Source: Hyphomicrobiales bacterium (GTDB lineage: Bacteria; Pseudomonadota; Alphaproteobacteria; Rhizobiales; Aestuariivirgaceae). Taken from it: 6,286 nt of DNA. The notes under the pieces are model-generated. The model saw only the letters and a list, made by a program, of their open reading frames with translations. It was not told where the DNA came from and searched no databases. This document shows, piece by piece, positions 1-4,797 of the stretch. Location: NCBI GenBank assembly GCA_013002595.1, contig JABDJG010000424.1:1-6286 (forward strand). Direction: 5' to 3'. Numbering within the stretch: the first letter of the stretch is position 1; each line of letters opens with the position of its first letter. A program made the translations under genes and the position numbers.

Positions 1-129
1 GAGTTCACTGAAACACCGGTCCGGGTAAGTAACGACGCCGTAGCGCCGGCCGCGTATATGATCCGCGACCTGCTCAAAGCAGCGCGCGCCGAACACGATC
101 TCCACCGGATTGCGATATCGCCAAACCAT
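1..129 (-). CDS. Iron-containing alcohol dehydrogenase, N-terminal fragment (phosphonate-associated type)
   Basis: Only the first 43 codons are present; the gene runs off the left edge. The ATG at 129 is preceded by GGGGA six bases upstream, a good ribosome binding site. The peptide starts MVWRYRNPVEIVFGARCFEQ, followed by a GRRYGVVTYPD stretch. This matches the start of group III iron-dependent alcohol dehydrogenases: an N-P-V-x-I-x-F-G strand, then the first strand of the NAD-binding fold. Enzymes of this class reduce aldehydes or oxidise alcohols with NAD(P)H and a divalent metal in the cytosol. The WRYxNPVxIxFGA opening recalls the phosphonate-metabolism-associated subgroup (TIGR03405, from memory). 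The divergent LysR gene of a matching type supports this. The metal ligands lie outside the window, so the substrate is inferred from context only. Confidence 0.7.
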   Translation of the reverse strand, partial: MVWRYRNPVEIVFGARCFEQVADHIRGRRYGVVTYPDRCFSEL

Positions 130-171
130 GACATTTCCCCAACGTGGACCTGTCAATGCTACGGGCTTCTG

Positions 172-190
172 ATATATTGATCCAATATAT
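172..190. promoter_or_regulatory. Palindromic LysR-type operator in the divergent promoter region
   Basis: The sequence ATATATTG-ATC-CAATATAT is a perfect dyad with 8-base arms and a 3-base centre. It contains the T-N11-A core (T175, A187) typical of LysR-family binding sites. It sits between the divergent alcohol dehydrogenase (start 129) and LysR (start 220) genes, centred about 39 bases before the LysR start and 52 before the dehydrogenase start. Autoregulation of lysR and control of the dehydrogenase operon from this site are inferred. A TTGATC/GACAAT pair (177-205) overlaps the palindrome, but it would leave almost no leader before the LysR ATG. Confidence 0.65.
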
Positions 191-219
191 ATTTTATATG
201 ACAATCGGCGATTATTTCT

Positions 220-1092
220 ATGAATAGAACTCAACTCCGTTCGTTTCATGCCGCCGCCGAACTTGGCGGGTTCACCGCCGCGGCCAAGGCGCTGTCGATC
301 AGCCAGCCAACCATTACCACTCAGGTCAGATCGCTTGAGGCTGCATACGGCGTCGACCTGTTCATCAGGAACGGCCGGCGCGTCCAGCTTACCCCGGTCG
401 GTGAAGAGTTGTTTGAAATCACCAAGCGCATCACGCTGCACGAGGCCGAGGCAAGACAGTTCCTGCAGGCCCATGCCGGCAATCTGGCGGGACACTTGCG
501 GCTCGCAGCGGTTGGCCCGTTTCACGCGACCGACGTGCTGGTTGCTCTCAAGACCCAGTATCCGGAAATTCAGGTTTCGGTATTGCTCGGCAATTCGCAA
601 CTGACGCTACAAAGACTGCTGGAGTTTGATGCCGACGTAGCGATGATCGCACATTTTGAAGACGACCCGAGAGTGGAAATGGTGCCGTTCAGCCGCCACC
701 GTGTGGTTGTTTTCGTCCATCAAGGCCATCCCTGGTTCGACCGCAAGTCGGTGACGCTGTCACAACTGCGCAACGAGGGCTTCATCTTGCGCGAAAAAGG
801 CTCGACCACCAGGCTTGCCTTTGAGCAGGCACTGGAACGTGCCGGCGTACATATCAACAGCGTGGTTGAAATCGGAAGCCGAGAAGCTGTCTGGAAAGCC
901 GTCGAGCAAGGGCTCGGCATCGGGGTTGTCGCCGATTTCGAATTCGTCCCGCATCCCCGGCTTCGCACGGTCGAAATCTCGGACGTCGAGATCACCACCA
1001 ACTACCAGATCGCCTACCTAAAGGAACGCCGAGGCTCGAGGTTGATAAAAACATTGGTGCAAATTGCTCAAAGCGTTGGAAATGCAAACTAG
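220..1092 (+). CDS. LysR-family transcriptional regulator, aminoethylphosphonate-catabolism type
   Basis: This 290-residue protein has full LysR length. Residues 1-61 form the winged helix-turn-helix: LRSFHAAAELGGFTAAAK, recognition helix SISQPTITTQVRSLE (26-40), then LFIRNGRRVQLTPVG. Residues about 92-285 form the periplasmic-binding-protein-like effector domain. Distinctive blocks are REKGSTTR (191-198), which could contact an anionic ligand, and IGSREAV (218-224) followed by GLGIGVV. These blocks recall the LysR group linked to 2-aminoethylphosphonate use (TIGR03339, from memory), and the divergent dehydrogenase agrees. The start is the only reasonable one, as upstream sequence is AT-rich non-coding, but no clear Shine-Dalgarno precedes it. 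It probably binds the palindrome at 172-190 and responds to a phosphonate intermediate (inference). The gene converges on the crotonase gene, and its stop codon touches the SDR remnant on the other strand. Confidence 0.92.
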   Translation: MNRTQLRSFHAAAELGGFTAAAKALSISQPTITTQVRSLEAAYGVDLFIRNGRRVQLTPVGEELFEITKRITLHEAEARQFLQAHAGNLAGHLRLAAVGPFHATDVLVALKTQYPEIQVSVLLGNSQLTLQRLLEFDADVAMIAHFEDDPRVEMVPFSRHRVVVFVHQGHPWFDRKSVTLSQLRNEGFILREKGSTTRLAFEQALERAGVHINSVVEIGSREAVWKAVEQGLGIGVVADFEFVPHPRLRTVEISDVEITTNYQIAYLKERRGSRLIKTLVQIAQSVGNAN

Positions 1093-1190
1093 GGCCTGTC
1101 GAGTATCGAGGTTGTAGCGCTGCCGATACCGGTGCCTGGCCCCGACGCACCGGCACCGACCACCAGCGCCACACTGTCTTAAAGTCTCAC
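1089..1190 (-). pseudogene. Short-chain dehydrogenase/reductase (SDR) remnant, N-terminal fragment
   Basis: Reading the minus strand from GTG at 1190 gives V-R-L-stop-D-S, then VALVVGAGASGPGTGIG and S-A-T-T-S-I-L-D-R-P before a TAG at 1091-1089. This is the classic SDR N-terminus: a short 'RL-K-D' lead, the hydrophobic first Rossmann strand, and the glycine-rich cofactor motif ending GIG, in the longer GAGxSGPGxGIG form. The fourth codon is TAA where a lysine codon would be expected. Similarity stops after about 30 codons, exactly where the LysR gene's 3' end lies on the other strand. The fragment begins 25 bases after the crotonase stop in the same orientation, so an original crotonase-SDR gene pair is likely. 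Too short to be functional. The call rests on a motif read by eye. Confidence 0.5.
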
Positions 1191-1215
1191 GGCGCGATCA
1201 GCCCTCGATCCGGCA

Positions 1216-2025
1216 TCAGAACGGACAGTCGGGATCGAATTTCGGCTCCCGCTTTTCCATCAGCGCCTGGTAACCTTCGCGCACTTCAGGTCCGGAAAAC
1301 CCGATGAATTCAAGCGCCAGGGAGGCATCGAACGTTGGCCCTGCCGTGCGCAGCCAGTTGTTGAGCGCATGTTTGGTAAAGCGAATTGCAACGGGTGCCC
1401 CCTTGGAGAGCTTTCGGCAGACCTCCATGGCGGTATCAATCACCTTGTCATCGTCGGCGACCACGGATACCAGGCCGATCCTCTCGGCTTCTTCGCCGAG
1501 CACCTGCTCGCACAACAGCAGGTAGTACTTCGCCTTGGCCATGCCGCACAAAAGCGGCCAGACAATCGCTGAGTGGTCACCGGCCGCAACGCCCAGACGG
1601 GTGTGCCCGTCAATGATCCTTGCTGTGCGTCCGGCAACCGATATATCGGCCACCATCGCGGCTGCGAGACCTGCACCGACGGCCGGGCCCTCGATTGCCG
1701 AAACAATCGGCTTTGTGCAGTTGATCACGTTGTAGACAATATCGTTGGCCTCTTTCCAGGCCTTGAGCTTTGCTGCCCAGTCATTTGCCATTCTCTCGAC
1801 CATCTTCAGATCGCCGCCGGCAGAAAATTTGCCACCTTCCCCTCTCAGCAACACCACCGATGTTTCATCATCCTTGTCGACATCGCGCCACACCTCCGCC
1901 AGTTCACGATGACCGTCCTCATCGAGGGCATTGAGCTTTCCCGGATTGGACAGGATGATTTCCAGGATGCCCGGTTCCGGGCGGTTGAACTTCAGGGCCT
2001 TGTAGGCGGAATAATCGGCGGGCAT
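1216..2025 (-). CDS. Crotonase-fold protein (enoyl-CoA hydratase/isomerase superfamily) with altered active site
   Basis: The start chosen is ATG at 2025, giving 269 residues beginning MPADYSAYKALKF. GGAG lies 10 bases upstream, and the conserved beta strand follows at once. An in-frame ATG at 2070 would add 15 unconserved residues without a ribosome binding site. Crotonase landmarks are NPGKLNAL (27-34), the oxyanion-hole segment FSAGGDL (67-73), KPIVSAIEGPAVGAGL (105-120), ADISVAG, and the HALNNWLR/GYQALMEKR C-terminal helices. By motif alignment, rat hydratase Glu144 corresponds to Ala121 and Glu164 to His141. Asp150 lies nine residues after His141 in the GDHSAIVWP block. True enoyl-CoA hydration is therefore unlikely. 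Hydrolase, C-C bond-cleaving or isomerase chemistry on an acyl-CoA or beta-diketone-like substrate is possible. The gene is followed by an SDR remnant, so it may have belonged to a degradative operon. Family assignment is firm; substrate is unknown. Confidence 0.88.
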   Translation of the reverse strand: MPADYSAYKALKFNRPEPGILEIILSNPGKLNALDEDGHRELAEVWRDVDKDDETSVVLLRGEGGKFSAGGDLKMVERMANDWAAKLKAWKEANDIVYNVINCTKPIVSAIEGPAVGAGLAAAMVADISVAGRTARIIDGHTRLGVAAGDHSAIVWPLLCGMAKAKYYLLLCEQVLGEEAERIGLVSVVADDDKVIDTAMEVCRKLSKGAPVAIRFTKHALNNWLRTAGPTFDASLALEFIGFSGPEVREGYQALMEKREPKFDPDCPF

Positions 2026-2090
2026 CGTAGCGGCACTCCAATGAGGTGATTCAATTCGCGTCCATGACACCAGAGAATTCAGGCAGCTTC

Positions 2091-2119
2091 AACCTGCGAA
2101 ACTGTGTTTCGATTGTCAA
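2091..2119 (-). promoter_or_regulatory. Possible crotonase-gene promoter with a small palindrome
   Basis: On the minus strand a perfect TTGACA (2119-2114) is followed by the palindrome CGAAAC-ACA-GTTTCG (2111-2097). The position at the correct -10 distance (CAGGTT) is a poor match. The dyad could be a repressor operator for the crotonase gene about 70 bases downstream. Six-base arms occur by chance about once or twice in a window this size, so this is tentative. Confidence 0.25.
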
Positions 2120-2273
2120 AATCAGATCGTACCCTCGGCAAGCAAGCGATCGATATCTGGTCGCACAACCGAAACAGATCAGTGGCAGCCGATGCCTGAG
2201 TGGACAAAAATTTCGCTGACCGGCGAGCTGCTGTAGCCGCTTCCTCAACGGTTGAACTTTTAAGGCCTGTCGT

Positions 2274-2301
2274 TTGCGCCCGCATACTGGAAAGGGATAA
2301 T
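2274..2301 (+). promoter_or_regulatory. Candidate sigma-70-type promoter for the envelope cluster
   Basis: TTGCGC (2274-2279) and GATAAT (2296-2301) are separated by 16 bases. The -10 element matches five of six consensus bases, the -35 only three. Transcription would start near 2308, giving a leader of about 36 bases before the Sel1-protein gene. It is the best promoter-like pair found upstream of that gene. Confidence 0.3.
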
Positions 2302-2343
2302 CAACGATTGCCTCGCCAAGAGTTGCCGTTGCAAAGTGCACGG

Positions 2344-2877
2344 ATGAATGCTTCCGCAATGCCGTTTGACAACAAACAGCTATGGATCCGTCTGCTTGGC
2401 GTCATGGTGATTGGTGGTTTGGTGGCCGCTGCCATCGTCTTTGTGTTCAAACCCAAGACGGCCAATGATGCCCTCAACCGGGGGCACTATGAAATGGCGC
2501 GCGGCTACCTGTTGGCTGACGCCGAACAGGGGGATGCGGGTGCGCAGAATTCGCTCGGTAATCTTTACTATCTCGGACTGGGCGGAGAAAAAGACTACAA
2601 AAAGGCCTATCATTGGTATCTCAAGTCGGCAGCCCAGGCCTACGCACCGGCCCAGGTCAATATTGCCCGGCTGTTTCGAGATGGCCTTGGGGTGAAACGC
2701 GATGAACTGCGCGCGTTTGGCTGGCTGCAGCAAGCGCGAACCAACAAGAGCGAAGTGGCGGAAAATGAGACTCGCTGGATCATCGAGAGCCTGACAATGT
2801 CTGCCAACCAGATTCAGGTGGCTCGCAAGACGTACTGGAGCCTGGAAGACCTTTTGCCGGGGACCAAAGAGCAGTGA
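2344..2877 (+). CDS. Membrane-anchored Sel1-like repeat protein
   Basis: The protein is 177 residues from ATG 2344 (172 from the alternative ATG 2359). An in-frame start at 2200 would add a polar, low-quality extension and is disfavoured. No start has a strong Shine-Dalgarno. Residues 13-35 (LWIRLLGVMVIGGLVAAAIVF...) form one transmembrane helix or uncleaved signal anchor. Two Sel1-type helical repeats follow at about 64-99 (GAQNSLGNLYYLGLGG, then KKAYHWYLKSAAQ) and 100-135 (APAQVNIARLFRDGLGV, then RAFGWLQQA). Sel1 repeats are TPR-like scaffolds for protein contacts, here probably periplasmic. The stop overlaps the next start (GTGA), so it is first in a coupled cluster with the channel genes. 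It likely recruits or positions the channel complex; this is inferred from context. Confidence 0.85.
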   Translation: MNASAMPFDNKQLWIRLLGVMVIGGLVAAAIVFVFKPKTANDALNRGHYEMARGYLLADAEQGDAGAQNSLGNLYYLGLGGEKDYKKAYHWYLKSAAQAYAPAQVNIARLFRDGLGVKRDELRAFGWLQQARTNKSEVAENETRWIIESLTMSANQIQVARKTYWSLEDLLPGTKEQ

Positions 2878-3602
2878 CCACGCATCTGTCGCGATATCAT
2901 CAGTATCCACTGGCCTGGCTGTTGATCGCCAGCTCAGTTTGTCTGGCTTTGCTTGTAGCGTTGGATCAGCAGTACATGGCGACAATATTTGCGGTCGACC
3001 GCAGCTATTTGTGCTTTTTGATCCTGATCATCTTTTTTGCTGCGAGCGCACATGTCGGTGTCCACACGTTCAGTGTTTCGAAAGAGCTGGAACGTGCGCA
3101 TGGTTTCCTGAAGGCTGATCCGGACCCCCGGCACGGCGCCGAGGAGCAAACGCCATCGGCAAAGCATTTCACCATTGTGCCGGCGCCCATGCTCCATGAG
3201 TACATGCATGAACTCCACAATGCCGGCAACGGCAATGGAGATCAACAAGCTGCCCGGCAACAGATCCTCGAGATTTTTGCCGATCGCCTGCGGGCGCCTG
3301 TCGAGCTTGGCTGGTATGTCGTTGATATTCTCATCAGGCTTGGCCTGATTGGCACAATCATCGGATTCATACTGATTTTCGCATCGCTCAATCAGGCGCC
3401 ACAGCCGGACACCCAGAATATTCAATCTCTGCTGTTGACGATGAGCGGGGGCATGGGAACCGCGCTCTATACAACGCTGCTGGGTCTCATATCCGCAACC
3501 CTGCTTGGTGCTCAATATATGATCCTGGGCAGATCTGTTGAACAATTGATCGCTGGTCTCGTTCGCCTCGGGCATGATCAAAGGTCGGACGGGGCAGGCT
3601 GA
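2874..3602 (+). CDS. MotA/TolQ/ExbB-type proton-channel subunit
   Basis: The 242-residue protein starts at GTG 2874, overlapping the preceding TGA by four bases with a purine-rich AAAGAG just upstream, so translation is probably coupled. Predicted transmembrane segments are about 12-31, 45-66, 146-171 and 185-218. A cytoplasmic segment of about 80 residues separates the two pairs, as in MotA rather than three-helix ExbB. Family signature stretches are RLGLIGTIIGFILIF (155-169) and GGMGTALYTTLLGLISATLL (192-211). These correspond to the pore-lining helices that carry ions past the partner subunit's aspartate. The next gene supplies such an aspartate. It should form the inner-membrane stator ring that converts ion flow into motion or force. 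The cargo is unknown. It lacks the long cytoplasmic tail of ZorA-type defence proteins. Confidence 0.88.
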   Translation: MTTHLSRYHQYPLAWLLIASSVCLALLVALDQQYMATIFAVDRSYLCFLILIIFFAASAHVGVHTFSVSKELERAHGFLKADPDPRHGAEEQTPSAKHFTIVPAPMLHEYMHELHNAGNGNGDQQAARQQILEIFADRLRAPVELGWYVVDILIRLGLIGTIIGFILIFASLNQAPQPDTQNIQSLLLTMSGGMGTALYTTLLGLISATLLGAQYMILGRSVEQLIAGLVRLGHDQRSDGAG

Positions 3603-4216
3603 TGGCAATCAGGTTAGGATCGAGATCAGTCACTGGCGGTCCGCGGCCATCGGATCCCTTTACCGATCTTTTGTTCAATACCCTCATGGGGTTTGTGCTG
3701 CTGTTCTTTCTGGCGATCTTGTTTTTGAACCCGGAAAAAACCAAGGCGAAAGTCGATCTGGATGCTCAATATGTCATTACGGTGACATGGCCTGACAACC
3801 TTCCTGACGACATAGACACCTGGGTCGAAGATCCCGAAGGTCAGGTGACCTGGTACCGCAATCGCAATGCCGGCCTGGTGCATTTGGATCGCGACGACCG
3901 CGGCATGCTCAATGATACACTTGTGATCAACGGCAAGGAAATCGAGAACCCGCTCAATCAGGAGGTCGTCGCCATCAGAGGTCTTGTGCCGGGCGAGTAC
4001 ACCGTCAATCTGCACTACTATGAGACCGGAACGAAAGCTCCGGTTGACGTGCTGGTGCGGATAGCACGGGTCAATCCGGTCTATAAGATTGTGTTCTATG
4101 ATAAAGTCTCGATGCCGCAAAAGGGCGCCGAGAAGACGGCGGTTCGCTTCACGTTGTCGGCAGACGGCGAGGTGATCAACATTAATCGGCTGGAGAAGAA
4201 ACTGGTGTCGTTCTAG
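3602..4216 (+). CDS. ExbD/TolR-like channel partner with a DUF2135/YfaP-like periplasmic domain
   Basis: The 204-residue protein starts at ATG 3602, sharing one base with the previous stop (TGATG), with GGGG/AGG purines upstream. After a short basic cytoplasmic tail, PFTDLLFNTLMGFVLLFFLA (19-38) continues to about 43 as the only transmembrane helix. PFTDLL matches ExbD/TolR PFIDVM, and Asp22 falls at the proton-carrying aspartate. The remainder is not the usual ExbD fold. Residues 55-160 read YVITVTWPDNLPDDIDTWVE, DPEGQVTWYRNRNAG and HLDRDDRG, then a GLVPGEYTVNLHYY strand. By eye this pattern resembles beta-sandwich families such as DUF2135/YfaP. Clustered acidic residues (D70, D72, D77; D96, D98, D99) could bind calcium (inference). 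No OmpA-type peptidoglycan-binding domain is seen. It should pair with the upstream channel subunit and move or present the beta domain in the periplasm. Confidence 0.8.
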   Translation: MAIRLGSRSVTGGPRPSDPFTDLLFNTLMGFVLLFFLAILFLNPEKTKAKVDLDAQYVITVTWPDNLPDDIDTWVEDPEGQVTWYRNRNAGLVHLDRDDRGMLNDTLVINGKEIENPLNQEVVAIRGLVPGEYTVNLHYYETGTKAPVDVLVRIARVNPVYKIVFYDKVSMPQKGAEKTAVRFTLSADGEVININRLEKKLVSF

Positions 4217-4236
4217 GGCCTGTTGGGGTTCGGGTT

Positions 4237-4269
4237 ATGGTGCTGGTGTGGCTCATTGCCGGCGCCTGA
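4237..4269 (+). CDS. Possible 10-codon leader-like mini-ORF
   Basis: ATG at 4237 opens MVLVWLIAGA and stops at TGA 4267-4269. GGGG (4225-4228) sits eight bases upstream, an ideal ribosome-binding distance. The stop is 15 bases before the next gene's ATG. A ribosome finishing here could re-initiate there and bridge the 68-base gap after the ExbD-like gene. The hydrophobic peptide could equally be chance; nothing shows that it is made. Confidence 0.15.
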   Translation: MVLVWLIAGA

Positions 4270-4284
4270 ATTAGGGAAGTGGAA

Positions 4285-4794
4285 ATGGAAACTCTGAACT
4301 GGGGCATATGGGGCTTGATCACCGCATATGTTGCTGTCGCGCTGGTTTTGCTCAGTCTGCATATCTATTCCAACTGGAATTTCTCGATCAAGGCAATGGC
4401 GACGGTCATCGTGATGAGCCTGTGTGCTGTTACTTACAAGTCTTACCCGGGCCTGCTCGGATGGCCGGTCCCGAGCAGCTCGCTGCCGTCCAGGCTGTAT
4501 CTGGTGGCAATTGAGGTGCAGGAGCCCGACAATGTGTTCTTGTGGGCCAAGAATCTGGATCAGGGATTGGGGGATCGCCGGCCTCGGGCCTACCAGATAT
4601 CCTATTCAAAATCTTTGCATGAGCAGGCCGAGCAGGCTGGCCGAAAGATGCGTCGAGGGATATCGATGATCGCTGAAACAGTTTCGGACGGCGGACTTGT
4701 GACATTGGCAACAGGCGAAGTGACGACCAACAGTCAAACATCGCAGATCAGTTTCGTGGAAGCCCCGCAAGGTTTGTTGCCGGACAAGGAGTGA
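4285..4794 (+). CDS. Unrecognised two-TM envelope protein in the channel cluster
   Basis: ATG 4285 (169 residues) is preferred over GTG 4279 because AGGG (4273-4276) lies eight bases before the ATG but only about two before the GTG. Two hydrophobic segments, near residues 6-25 (WGIWGLITAYVAVALVLLSL) and 34-50, form a hairpin. About 110 polar residues follow, starting after a GWPVPSSSLPSR stretch. The soluble part has a strand-rich RLYLVAIEVQEPDNVFLWA segment, then PRAYQISYSKSLHEQAEQAG leading into an amphipathic helix, and a polar T/S-rich tail ending LLPDKE. With both termini on the same side of the membrane, the soluble part would be cytoplasmic. I do not recognise a family. It lies 68 bases after the ExbD-like gene in the same direction, so an accessory role in the channel complex is plausible but inferred. 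Confidence 0.8.
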   Translation: METLNWGIWGLITAYVAVALVLLSLHIYSNWNFSIKAMATVIVMSLCAVTYKSYPGLLGWPVPSSSLPSRLYLVAIEVQEPDNVFLWAKNLDQGLGDRRPRAYQISYSKSLHEQAEQAGRKMRRGISMIAETVSDGGLVTLATGEVTTNSQTSQISFVEAPQGLLPDKE

Positions 4795-4797
4795 TCG

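Larger units (their letters stand above)
2026..2343. other. Intergenic region between divergent crotonase and envelope-cluster genes
   Basis: This 318-base stretch separates the divergently read crotonase (start 2025) and Sel1-protein (start 2344) genes and should hold both promoters. Six-frame reading shows several open but unconvincing frames. The longest are a minus-strand one ending at 2079 and an upward extension of the Sel1 gene to 2200. None has a clear ribosome binding site or a recognisable domain. Candidate promoter elements for each direction are listed separately. Confidence 0.6.

Noticed and set aside
1129..1153. Inverted repeat CCGGTGC/GCACCGG with an 11-base loop between convergent genes, a possible bidirectional terminator.
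   Set aside because: No T-run on either side, and the bases are explained as the glycine-motif codons of the SDR remnant, which are naturally self-complementary.
1093..1182. The LysR frame stays open for 29 codons after its TAG, suggesting a longer protein or readthrough.
   Set aside because: 290 residues is already normal LysR length, the extension is Pro/Ala-rich low complexity, and the region is better explained as SDR remnant on the other strand.
2026..2070. Upstream ATG at 2070 for the crotonase.
   Set aside because: The added 15 residues are not crotonase-like and lack a ribosome binding site, whereas the ATG at 2025 has GGAG upstream.
2079..2285. Minus-strand 68-codon frame upstream of the crotonase, Ala/Ser-rich and helical in appearance.
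   Set aside because: No ribosome binding site, GC spread evenly over codon positions, no recognisable domain, and it fills the divergent promoter region. Low but not zero chance of being real.
2200..2343. In-frame N-terminal extension of the Sel1 protein from ATG 2200.
   Set aside because: It would place 48 polar residues before the signal anchor, has no ribosome binding site, and covers the candidate promoter.
2874..4216. ZorAB-like anti-phage channel pair.
   Set aside because: The channel subunit lacks a long cytoplasmic tail, the partner lacks an OmpA-like domain, and no ZorC/ZorD/ZorE-like gene is present.
4213..4223. CTAGGGCCTGT after the ExbD-like stop is identical to 1089-1099 after the LysR stop, a possible repeat at junctions.
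   Set aside because: Several 11-base matches are expected by chance in a window of this size, and the flanks diverge immediately.
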